DNA from: Ectopseudomonas composti
GTDB lineage: Bacteria > Pseudomonadota > Gammaproteobacteria > Pseudomonadales > Pseudomonadaceae
Direction: 5' to 3'
NCBI RefSeq assembly: GCF_900115475.1
Contig: NZ_FOWP01000003.1
Location: 372,001-436,000, forward strand
Length of the DNA: 64,000 bases
Shown: piece after piece, positions 57,449 to 64,000 of the stretch
How positions within the stretch are numbered: the stretch's first letter is position 1
Layout: the number at the start of each line of letters is the position of its first letter
Made by a program: the position numbers and the translations under genes
Notes under the pieces: generated by a model
The model's input: only the letters and a program-made list of their open reading frames with translations
What the model was told of the DNA's origin: nothing
Databases searched by the model: none

Positions 57449-57587
57449 CGTTTTCGGACTCGGTGGTGAAACGGGGGCGCAATAGTGCCGCAAGCGGCCC
57501 GGCATCGCCAGCGCCGCTGACGACTCACTTGCACGCAATGCTCGCCCTACCTAGGATGCCCGCCCAACACCGTAACGCGGCTCTTCC

Positions 57588-58610
57588 ATGAAAGTCCTGC
57601 TCGACCGTATCCCCACCCTGCTCGCCCTGCTGCGCCGCTACCCCGGTCTGGTCGCCCTGTTCGGCTTTTGCTCCGGTTTAGCCAGTTTTCTCCTGGTCGA
57701 CCGCCAAGCGCACCTGGCCAAGGTGCTGGGCGCGGTGCTGCTGGTCAGTTGGCTCTGGCTGATCCTCGAGAACCTGCTGCGTGAGCGCATTGCCCGGTGT
57801 TTCGGCTTCGAGTTGCCGCTGCCGCTGCTGCGCTACGGCACGCAGATGATCCATCAGGAGAGCCTGTTCTTCGTCCTGCCATTCTTCTTCATCACCACCA
57901 CCTGGAACAGCGGACAGTTGCTCTTCAGCGGCCTGCTGACAGCTGCCGCACTGGCTTCGATCACCGACCCGATCTACTACCGCTGGTTGGCGCCACGGCG
58001 CTGGCTGCTGCTTATCTTTCACAGCCTGACGCTGTTTGCGGTGATGCTCACCGCGCTGCCGGTCATCTTTCACCTCAGCACGCCGGAGAGCTACCGCATC
58101 GCCCTGGCGGTTGCCACGGTGCTGGCACTACCGAGCCTGCCCGGTCTGATCGGTTTCGCTGGCTGGCGACGCATTCTGCTGTTGGCAGCACTGCCTATGG
58201 CGATGGCCAGTGCAGGCTGGATGGCGCGGGTCTGGGTGCCACCGGCGACGCTGTGGCTGACCGAAGTGGCGATCAGTGATCACTTCGATGGTGCGCAACG
58301 CACGCCGGGTGAAAGCCTGGAGCGGGTCAGCCCGGAACAAATGCGTAACGGGCTCTACGCCTACACCTCGATCAACGCGCCGCGCGGCCTCAACGAGCGC
58401 ATCTATCATGTCTGGCAGCACAACGGCGAAGAAGTCGATCGCATTGCGCTGGACATCAACGGCGGGCGCAAGGAGGGCTATCGCGCCTGGACGCACAAGC
58501 TCAACTTCCCGGCCTCGCCCGAAGGCCGCTGGCAGGTGCGCGTGGTTACCGAAGCCGGACAGATGATCGGCGCGCTGCGCTTCGACGTGGTCGCTCCCAC
58601 GGCCAAGTGA
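57588..58610 (+). CDS. DUF5924-type membrane protein with C-terminal DUF2914 domain
   Basis: 340 residues. About six membrane helices (20-210) are followed by a periplasmic domain (about 225-335) with the DUF2914 pattern (YAYTSINAPRGLNERIYHVW, then GRWQVRVVTEAGQMIG). Function unknown. It precedes the RlmN-family gene by 15 nt, so they may be cotranscribed. Confidence 0.8.
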   Translation: MKVLLDRIPTLLALLRRYPGLVALFGFCSGLASFLLVDRQAHLAKVLGAVLLVSWLWLILENLLRERIARCFGFELPLPLLRYGTQMIHQESLFFVLPFFFITTTWNSGQLLFSGLLTAAALASITDPIYYRWLAPRRWLLLIFHSLTLFAVMLTALPVIFHLSTPESYRIALAVATVLALPSLPGLIGFAGWRRILLLAALPMAMASAGWMARVWVPPATLWLTEVAISDHFDGAQRTPGESLERVSPEQMRNGLYAYTSINAPRGLNERIYHVWQHNGEEVDRIALDINGGRKEGYRAWTHKLNFPASPEGRWQVRVVTEAGQMIGALRFDVVAPTAK

Positions 58611-58625
58611 TAGCATGCGCGCCCC

Positions 58626-59675
58626 ATGCAGCTCACCGAACTCAACCAACGCCTCGCCGACCTTGGCGCCAAACCCCAGCATATCGGGCGCATTACTCGT
58701 GCCTGGCTGCAGGGCAAGGCGTTGGACACCGGCACCAAGCATCAGAAGACCGAGAATTTCCTGCCGTTGACGGTACGCGAGGGGCTGCCAGCCATCGCGG
58801 CAAATCTCGAGCAACTGGCGCGGGTCAGCGCCGAGCACCCAGGCGCCGATGGCTCCTCGCGCCTGCTGGTGGAGCTTGCCGACCGGCAAATGGTCGAAAG
58901 CGTACTGCTGCCGCGAGACGGCCTGTGCATCTCCAGCCAGGTGGGCTGCGCCGTAGGCTGCACCTTCTGCATGACTGGTAAAAGCGGCCTACTGCGCCAG
59001 CTCAGCAGCGCCGAGATGGTTGCCCAGGTCGTGCTGGGCCGCCGCCGCCGTGCCGTGAAAAAGGTGGTGTTCATGGGCATGGGCGAGCCGGCGCACAACC
59101 TCGACAACGTGCTGGAAGCCATCGACCTGCTTGGCACCGAGGGTGGTATCGGCCAGCGTAACCTGGTGTTCTCAACGGTTGGTGATCCGCGTGTGTTCGA
59201 ACGCCTGCCCAAGCAACGCGTGCGCCCTGCCCTGGCCCTGTCGCTGCACACCACCGATGCCGAGCTGCGCCAGCGCCTGCTGCCCAGGGCTCCGCGCATC
59301 GATCCCGAAGAGCTGATGGAGTTGGGCGAAGCCTACGCGCGAACCATCGATTACCCGATCCAGTACCAGTGGACGCTGCTCAAGGGCATCAACGACAGCC
59401 AGGAAGAGATGGACAATATCCTGCGTCTGTTCAAGGGCAAGTTCGCCGTGCTCAACCTGATCCCCTACAACAGCCTGGAAGCAGATGAATATCAGCGCCC
59501 CGGTGGCGAACGCATCGTCGAGATGGTGCGCTACCTGCACAGTCGTGGCGTGCTGACCAAGGTGCGCAACTCGGCTGGCCAGGATGTCGACGGCGGCTGC
59601 GGCCAACTGCGCGCCCGCACGGTGGATGTGGTCAATACCAGTCGCCTGCACAGAAAGCTCAAGAACGGTACCTGA
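58626..59675 (+). CDS. RlmN-family radical SAM RNA methyltransferase (short paralogue)
   Basis: 349 residues. The radical SAM cluster ligands are Cys108, Cys112 and Cys115 (GCAVGCTFC). The two catalytic Cys of RlmN/Cfr enzymes are present: Cys101 in GLCISSQ and Cys325 in GGCGQL. The family methylates C2 of adenine in 23S rRNA and some tRNAs. In Pseudomonas the housekeeping rlmN usually sits by ndk and ispG; this copy is elsewhere and shorter, so it is probably a paralogue whose RNA target is unknown. Confidence 0.85.
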   Translation: MQLTELNQRLADLGAKPQHIGRITRAWLQGKALDTGTKHQKTENFLPLTVREGLPAIAANLEQLARVSAEHPGADGSSRLLVELADRQMVESVLLPRDGLCISSQVGCAVGCTFCMTGKSGLLRQLSSAEMVAQVVLGRRRRAVKKVVFMGMGEPAHNLDNVLEAIDLLGTEGGIGQRNLVFSTVGDPRVFERLPKQRVRPALALSLHTTDAELRQRLLPRAPRIDPEELMELGEAYARTIDYPIQYQWTLLKGINDSQEEMDNILRLFKGKFAVLNLIPYNSLEADEYQRPGGERIVEMVRYLHSRGVLTKVRNSAGQDVDGGCGQLRARTVDVVNTSRLHRKLKNGT

Positions 59676-59802
59676 GAGCCGATACAAGAGCGTACAGAGA
59701 GACCACACGTCCCGCTGGCGAAAAGCCGGCACTGTATTTGCCTTGTAGACAACTGCCTTGCATGGATGCAGCCCCGTCGTCTTGGTGCCCAGGAGCCCAT
59801 TC

Positions 59803-61686
59803 ATGAAAATCGCCCACAAGGTCGGTATCGCGGCCGCTACCGTGCTGTTCCTTACCACCAGCTTGCTGTCGCTGTCCCAGGTCAGTCAGGTTCGCGACAC
59901 CCTGCGCAGTCAGGTCGAATCGAGCATTGCCGAGTCGAGCAACGCACTGGCCAGGCAGATCGAAAACTGGCTCAACGCCAAATTGCGCCTGATCGACCTG
60001 ATGTCGCAGACCATCGATAGCAACTACAGCCCTGAAGAAAACCAGCGCGTGTTCGATTCGCCGCTGCTCAAAAGTGAATTCATCCTGGTTTTTGGTGCAC
60101 TGGAAACCGACGGCAAGCCAATCAAGAACAGCAACGACTGGAAACCCAGTGCCGATTGGGACGGCCGCAAACGCCCCTGGTACGCGACCGGCAAGGCGGG
60201 CAGCCAGGCCGTGCTGACCGAACCCTACGTCGACTCCACCACCAATGAAATCCTCATCTCCGCCGTGGCTCGGATCAGCAACGCTGGCCAGTTTCTCGGC
60301 GTGTTCGGTGGCGATATCCGCCTGCAATCAGTCGCCGATGCAGTCAACACCCTGGACTTCAATGGCGCCGGCTACGCCTTCCTGCTCAGCCGCTCGGGCA
60401 ACATCATTTCCCACCCCAATGCCGAGTACAACGGCAAGCCCTACAGCGCATTGTTCGATGGCCAGAGCCCGGCGCTAGGCAAGGAGCTGCGTGAAGTCGA
60501 AGCTGGCGGCAAGAGCCTGCTGGTCTCCTTCACCCCGTTACCCAACCTGCGTGGCATGGACTGGTACATCGGCGTCGTGCTGGACGAAAGCGTGGTGATG
60601 GCAGAGGCCAACCGCCTGACCTGGCTGGCCGTGGTCGGCACCGTGATTGGCGTGGCCATCAGTCTGGTGGTGCTGGGCCTGTTGATGAACAGCCTGCTCA
60701 AACCACTGGGCCTGCTCAACACCTCACTGCGTGAAATCAACAGCGGCGAAGGTGACCTGACCCGCCGCCTGGCGATCACCAGCAACGACGAGATCGGCGA
60801 ACTGTCGCAGGAATTCAATCGCTTCCTGCAGACCCTGCAGACCTTGATCGGCGAGGTCATGGGCAGCTCGCATCAAGTACGTGAAAGCACTGCCCTGACT
60901 TCCAACGAGTCGGAACAGGCCGCGCGCCGCCTGCAGGAACAGCTGCAGGAGCTCGATCAACTGGCCACCGCCATGCAGGAAATGGCCTCGACTGCCGAGG
61001 AAGTGGCACGCAACGCCCAGGCTGCAGCCCAGGCCGCCGTTGCCGCCAACGAAGAAACCGAGAACGGGGTGCGCGTGGTCTCGCAATCGAGTTCTGCGAT
61101 TCGCCACCTGGCCGACGAGATGGACGAAACCAGTCACGCGATCAACGAACTGGCCAAGCTCAGCCACAACATCGAGTCGATCCTGCAGGTGATCACCAGC
61201 ATCGCCGAACAGACCAACCTGCTGGCACTGAACGCGGCCATCGAAGCGGCACGGGCCGGCGAGTCCGGTCGTGGCTTTGCCGTGGTGGCTGACGAAGTAC
61301 GCTCGCTGGCCTCGCGTACGCAGCAGGCGACTCAGGAAATCCGCCAGATGATCGACCAACTGCAAGGCGGCGTGCGTCAGGCCGAGAACCGTATGCAGCA
61401 GAGCCGCGATACCGCCAGCAAGACCGCCGAGGATGCAGGCGCGGCCAACGACATGCTCGGCCGCATTCGCGAGGCGATCACCCGCATCAACGACATGAAC
61501 CTGCAGATCGCTACCGCTGCCGAAGAGCAGAGCGCGACCACCGAGGAGATCAACCGCAACACCACCAACATTCGCGACATCAGCCATGAACTGGCTGGCG
61601 GTGCCGAGCAACAGGTGCGCCAGTGCGCCTCGATGGTGGAGCAGGTCGGGCAGCAGGATCGCCTACTGGGCCGCTTCAAGGTCTGA
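59803..61686 (+). CDS. Methyl-accepting chemotaxis protein with dCache_1 sensor
   Basis: 627 residues from ATG 59803. Helix 1 (about 8-28), a double-Cache sensor (about 35-275), helix 2 (about 280-302), HAMP (about 303-357) and a signalling domain with [20 protein letters not shown]. The membrane-distal pocket carries RKRPWY and PYVDSTT, similar to the amino-acid-binding dCache motif (R-x-W-Y then D), though the residues after WY differ. An amino acid or amine ligand is inferred; polyamine-related genes lie just beyond. No CheR pentapeptide at the end. Confidence 0.92.
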   Translation: MKIAHKVGIAAATVLFLTTSLLSLSQVSQVRDTLRSQVESSIAESSNALARQIENWLNAKLRLIDLMSQTIDSNYSPEENQRVFDSPLLKSEFILVFGALETDGKPIKNSNDWKPSADWDGRKRPWYATGKAGSQAVLTEPYVDSTTNEILISAVARISNAGQFLGVFGGDIRLQSVADAVNTLDFNGAGYAFLLSRSGNIISHPNAEYNGKPYSALFDGQSPALGKELREVEAGGKSLLVSFTPLPNLRGMDWYIGVVLDESVVMAEANRLTWLAVVGTVIGVAISLVVLGLLMNSLLKPLGLLNTSLREINSGEGDLTRRLAITSNDEIGELSQEFNRFLQTLQTLIGEVMGSSHQVRESTALTSNESEQAARRLQEQLQELDQLATAMQEMASTAEEVARNAQAAAQAAVAANEETENGVRVVSQSSSAIRHLADEMDETSHAINELAKLSHNIESILQVITSIAEQTNLLALNAAIEAARAGESGRGFAVVADEVRSLASRTQQATQEIRQMIDQLQGGVRQAENRMQQSRDTASKTAEDAGAANDMLGRIREAITRINDMNLQIATAAEEQSATTEEINRNTTNIRDISHELAGGAEQQVRQCASMVEQVGQQDRLLGRFKV

Positions 61687-61704
61687 TGCCTGAATGACCT
61701 TGTC

Positions 61705-61760
61705 GTAGGAGCGAGCTCTGCTCGCGAAGCTTTTTGTTCATGAGCAAAGCTCACTCCTAC
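61705..61760. repeat. REP-type palindromic repeat pair
   Basis: GTAGGAGCGAGCTCTGCTCGC, the common Pseudomonas REP core, faces GAGCAAAGCTCACTCCTAC about 15 nt away in inverted orientation, forming a REPIN-like cruciform in the gap after the chemoreceptor gene. The second copy is partly degenerate. Confidence 0.75.
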
Positions 61761-61768
61761 TGGAAAAG

Positions 61769-61806
61769 AAAACGCCGCGAACCTGCAAAGGCTCGCGGCG
61801 TTTCTC
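61769..61806. terminator. Bidirectional intrinsic terminator
   Basis: AACGCCGCGA and TCGCGGCGTT pair over 10 bp with a 12-nt loop, flanked by A- and T-runs. Ends the chemoreceptor transcript and possibly the convergent polyamine-binding-protein transcript. Confidence 0.75.
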
Positions 61807-61830
61807 TTGGGAGATCAGCATCAGGAGTTT

Positions 61831-61924
61831 CTGAAAAAACTCACAGTCACTCCCGCGAAGGCGGGAGCCCAGGCGTTGCAGACTTTCTGGATTGCCGCCT
61901 GCGCGGCAATGACGGCGTTTTCAG
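61831..61924. repeat. Nested inverted-repeat element (MITE-like)
   Basis: GTCACTCCCGCGAAGGCGGG (61846-61865) with GCCCAG is mirrored by CTGGATTGCCGCCTGCGCGG and CAATGAC (61887-61913), each half containing its own hairpin. The outer edges CTGAAAA (61831) and TTTTCAG (61924) are also inverted. It resembles the dispersed TCATTCCCGCGAAGG-type repeats of proteobacteria and sits just after the polyamine-binding-protein gene. Confidence 0.65.
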
Positions 61925-61963
61925 ACCTTCCCAGGCAATGCCAGGACTCGATTCATCCAGCAA

Positions 61964-63040
61964 TCAGACGCCGCTCTTCACCTTGCTCCAGATGCGCGTG
62001 CGCACCCGATCGATCTTCAGCGGCATGGCTTCCAGGGTGTACAGCTTGTCCATCACTGACTCCGGCGGGTACACGGTCGGGTCGGCCTTCAGCTCCGGAT
62101 CGACCAGACCATCGGCCTTGGCATTGCCGTTGGCGTACTTCACATGATTGCTAATGGCCGCCATCACCTCGGGCTGCAGCAGGTAGTTCATGTAGGCGTA
62201 GCCACCCTCCTCGTTGCTGGCATCGACCGGCATCGCCACCATGTCGAACCAGATCGGCGCGCCTTCCTTGGGAATCTCGTACTGGATCTTCACCCCGTTG
62301 CCCGCTTCAGCGGCACGGGCGCCAGCCTGCATGATGTCGCCGGAGAAGCCGACCGCCATGCAGATCTCGCCGTTGGCCAGATCGCCGACGTATTTGGAAG
62401 AGTGGAAATAACGCACGTTCTTGCGCATTTCCATCAGCAGCGCTTCGGCGCGTTTGTAGTCCTCGGGGTTCTTGCTGTGGTGCGGCAAGCCCAGGTGATG
62501 CAGGGCAATCGGCAGCATTTCCGGGCCATTATCGAGGATGGCGACGCCGCACTGGTTGAGTTTGGCCAGTTTGGCCGGGTCGAACAGCACGTCCCAGCTG
62601 TCCATCTTGACGTCATCGCCCAGCACCGCACGGACCTTGTCGACGTTGTAGCCGATCCCGGTACTGCCCCAGAGATAAGGGAAGCCATGCTCGTTGCCCG
62701 GGTCGTTGACTTCCAGCGCCTTCATCAGCAGCGGGTTGAGGTTGGTCCAGTTCGGCAACTTGCTGCGGTCGAGTTTCTTCAGCGCACCGCCCTGAATCTG
62801 CCGAGCCATGAAGTGGTTGGAGGGGAACACCACATCGTAGCCCGAGCGCCCAGCCATGAGCTTGGCGTCCAGCGTCTCGTTGCTGTCGTAGACGTCGTAA
62901 TGGGTGCCCAGGCCGCTGCTCTTTTCGAACTGTTTGAGGGTGTCCGGGGCGATGTAGTCGGTCCAGTTGTAGATGCGCACGCTGTCAGCGGCATGGGCGG
63001 TGCCGGCCAGGATCAGGCACGGCAGGAGTTTCTTCAGCAT
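61964..63040 (-). CDS. Polyamine-type ABC transporter periplasmic binding protein (PotF/Spu family)
   Basis: 358 residues from ATG 63040 (GAGG 8 nt upstream). Signal peptide MLKKLLPCLILAGTAHA. Family start DSVRIYNWTDYIAPDTL, then GYDVVFPSNHFMARQI and GSTGIGYNVDKV. PotF/SpuD/SpuE relatives bind putrescine or spermidine in the periplasm. No permease or ATPase genes are in the window, so it may be an orphan or lie in a polyamine-use cluster with the flanking cupin and FAD oxidase. Confidence 0.88.
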   Translation of the reverse strand: MLKKLLPCLILAGTAHAADSVRIYNWTDYIAPDTLKQFEKSSGLGTHYDVYDSNETLDAKLMAGRSGYDVVFPSNHFMARQIQGGALKKLDRSKLPNWTNLNPLLMKALEVNDPGNEHGFPYLWGSTGIGYNVDKVRAVLGDDVKMDSWDVLFDPAKLAKLNQCGVAILDNGPEMLPIALHHLGLPHHSKNPEDYKRAEALLMEMRKNVRYFHSSKYVGDLANGEICMAVGFSGDIMQAGARAAEAGNGVKIQYEIPKEGAPIWFDMVAMPVDASNEEGGYAYMNYLLQPEVMAAISNHVKYANGNAKADGLVDPELKADPTVYPPESVMDKLYTLEAMPLKIDRVRTRIWSKVKSGV

Positions 63041-63089
63041 GGGATACCTCATGAGTTGTTGTTCTAGGCAGCACTGAAAAGGCGCTGAT

Positions 63090-63431
63090 TCAGAAGATCA
63101 GCACATAGGTCTTGCGAACCGTTTCTTGTATGTCCCAGATACCGACGGTATTGGCCGGCATCATCAGCGCGTCGCCGGCGCGAATCTCGATGGGCTCGCC
63201 GCCGTCAGGGGTGAAGGTGCAACGCCCTGCGACGAAGTGGCAGAACTCCTGCTGCACGATCTGCCGGCGCCAGCGCCCCGGCGTGCACTCCCAAATTCCG
63301 GTTTCCACGCCATCACTGCGCTCGACACTGGTGGTCGACGTGATCGCCACCGGCTCGCTCAGGGGCACGGCGACCGGGTTAGACGCTTCCAGGGCGACGT
63401 TGGGGGTGTTGCGAAAATGGGTGATGTTCAT
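63090..63431 (-). CDS. Cupin-domain protein (Cupin_3/DUF861 type)
   Basis: 113 residues from ATG 63431 (MNITHFRNTPNVALEASNPV). One cupin barrel with CTPGRWRRQIVQQEFCHFVA and GDALMMPANTVGIWDIQETV. Such proteins often accompany polyamine or amine oxidases and may bind a metal or small molecule. It sits 40 nt after the FAD oxidase gene on the same strand. Confidence 0.83.
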   Translation of the reverse strand: MNITHFRNTPNVALEASNPVAVPLSEPVAITSTTSVERSDGVETGIWECTPGRWRRQIVQQEFCHFVAGRCTFTPDGGEPIEIRAGDALMMPANTVGIWDIQETVRKTYVLIF

Positions 63432-63471
63432 GTGGACTCCAGGTGAAAGATCGACGAGCACTGACGCCCGC

Positions 63472-64000
63472 TCAGCCCATCAGGCTTTCCATGCGCACGG
63501 CCACGGCCTGCGCCAGACGGCGACGCCAGGCAGAGCTGCGCGGGTTGGCGAGAACTTCGTCCTCATGGACGAAACTGCGGATGATCGCGTTGTAACCAAG
63601 CCAGCGACAGGGTTCTGGCTCCCAGCGGCTCAGGCTGGAAATCGGGCTGTCGCTCAATACCCAGGGCTGGCGCAGCAGTTCGCTGTCGCGCCCGAGAATC
63701 AGGTCGGCCAGGGTGCGCCCACCGAGGTTGCTGGCACCGACGCCCTCGCCGCCATAGCCGCCAGACAGCGCGATACGGTTGCGCGTGTCACGCAGCATGT
63801 GCGGCTGGAAACGTCGCGCCATGCCCAGATTGCCGCCCCAGGAATGGGTGAAGCGCACGTTGCGCAACTGCGGGAAGATTTCGCCCATCAGGTAGCGGCG
63901 CAGGCCCAGTTCGTCATCGGTGAGGTTGAAGTCGCTGCGCAGGCGTCCGCCAAAGCGGTAACCACCGCGCGCACCGAAGATCAGCCTGTCATCGAGGCTG
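63472..64000 (-). CDS. FAD-dependent amine oxidase (DadA/PuuB-like), C-terminal part
   Basis: About 176 codons are visible; the N-terminal FAD-binding part lies beyond the right edge. The visible part has LIFGARGGYRFGGRLRSDFN and HSWGGNLGMARRFQPHMLRD, and GGYGGEGVGASNLGGRTLAD, matching gamma-glutamylputrescine oxidase/PauB-type flavoproteins. With the polyamine-type binding protein and cupin downstream, a role in polyamine breakdown is inferred. Confidence 0.83.
   Translation of the reverse strand, partial: SLDDRLIFGARGGYRFGGRLRSDFNLTDDELGLRRYLMGEIFPQLRNVRFTHSWGGNLGMARRFQPHMLRDTRNRIALSGGYGGEGVGASNLGGRTLADLILGRDSELLRQPWVLSDSPISSLSRWEPEPCRWLGYNAIIRSFVHEDEVLANPRSSAWRRRLAQAVAVRMESLMG

Overview
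The window looks like a GC-rich Pseudomonas chromosome, probably of the P. mendocina/oleovorans type (genus fairly sure, species group a guess). The evidence is a MexS/MexT/MexEF-OprN efflux locus, a complete fap functional-amyloid operon, an imuA-imuB-dnaE2 SOS mutagenesis cassette, Cti, OsmE, NfuA and cobalamin-dependent MetH. No rRNA, tRNA, CRISPR array, prophage or insertion sequence was seen.

The most informative landmark is a 28-bp dif site at 5637-5664 (minus orientation), so the window spans the replication terminus. By eye, GGGNAGGG (KOPS-type) octamers lie on the + strand left of dif and almost always on the - strand right of it, which supports dif as the convergence point.

Layout. 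1-4800 (-): a Cus-type copper/silver RND pump (cusA cut by the window edge, cusB with a fused CusF domain, cusC) behind a small Cys/Met/His-rich protein and a perfect FNR/ANR-type box. 4801-6086: gene-poor terminus DNA with phased TATAATC repeats and dif. 6055-11158 (+): LexA-box-controlled imuA (broken by a frameshift), imuB and dnaE2. 11495-18291: OprD-type porin, MocR regulator divergent from an FAD oxidoreductase, AraC regulator, a small hypothetical protein and a frameshifted cheV. 18352-26521: mexS divergent from mexT, then mexE-mexF-oprN. 26973-33017: a sigma-54 activator convergent with fapABCDEF, which has its own -24/-12 promoter candidate. 33313-43057: diguanylate cyclase, MAPEG/DUF2834 pair with a divergent XRE/MmyB regulator over a perfect palindrome, YjbR protein, cold-shock/DUF1294 fusion coupled to uppP, chemoreceptor, and pnuC plus a NadR-like kinase. 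43125-47662: a degenerate sigma-54-type regulator divergent from a membrane-anchored di-heme c protein and a catalase-like haem protein. 47844-59675: small proteins, nfuA, an acyltransferase, cti, metH with a MetR-type box, osmE, a 28-residue membrane peptide, DUF1883, DUF5924 and an RlmN-family enzyme. 59803-64000: a dCache chemoreceptor, two repeat elements, and a polyamine-type binding protein, cupin and FAD oxidase (cut by the edge).

Themes: copper and drug efflux, SOS mutagenesis beside the terminus, biofilm amyloid with c-di-GMP and chemotaxis genes nearby, and haem/lipid redox functions (di-heme protein, catalase-like protein, Cti). Two genes (imuA, cheV) carry frameshifts, which may be real mutations or sequence errors.
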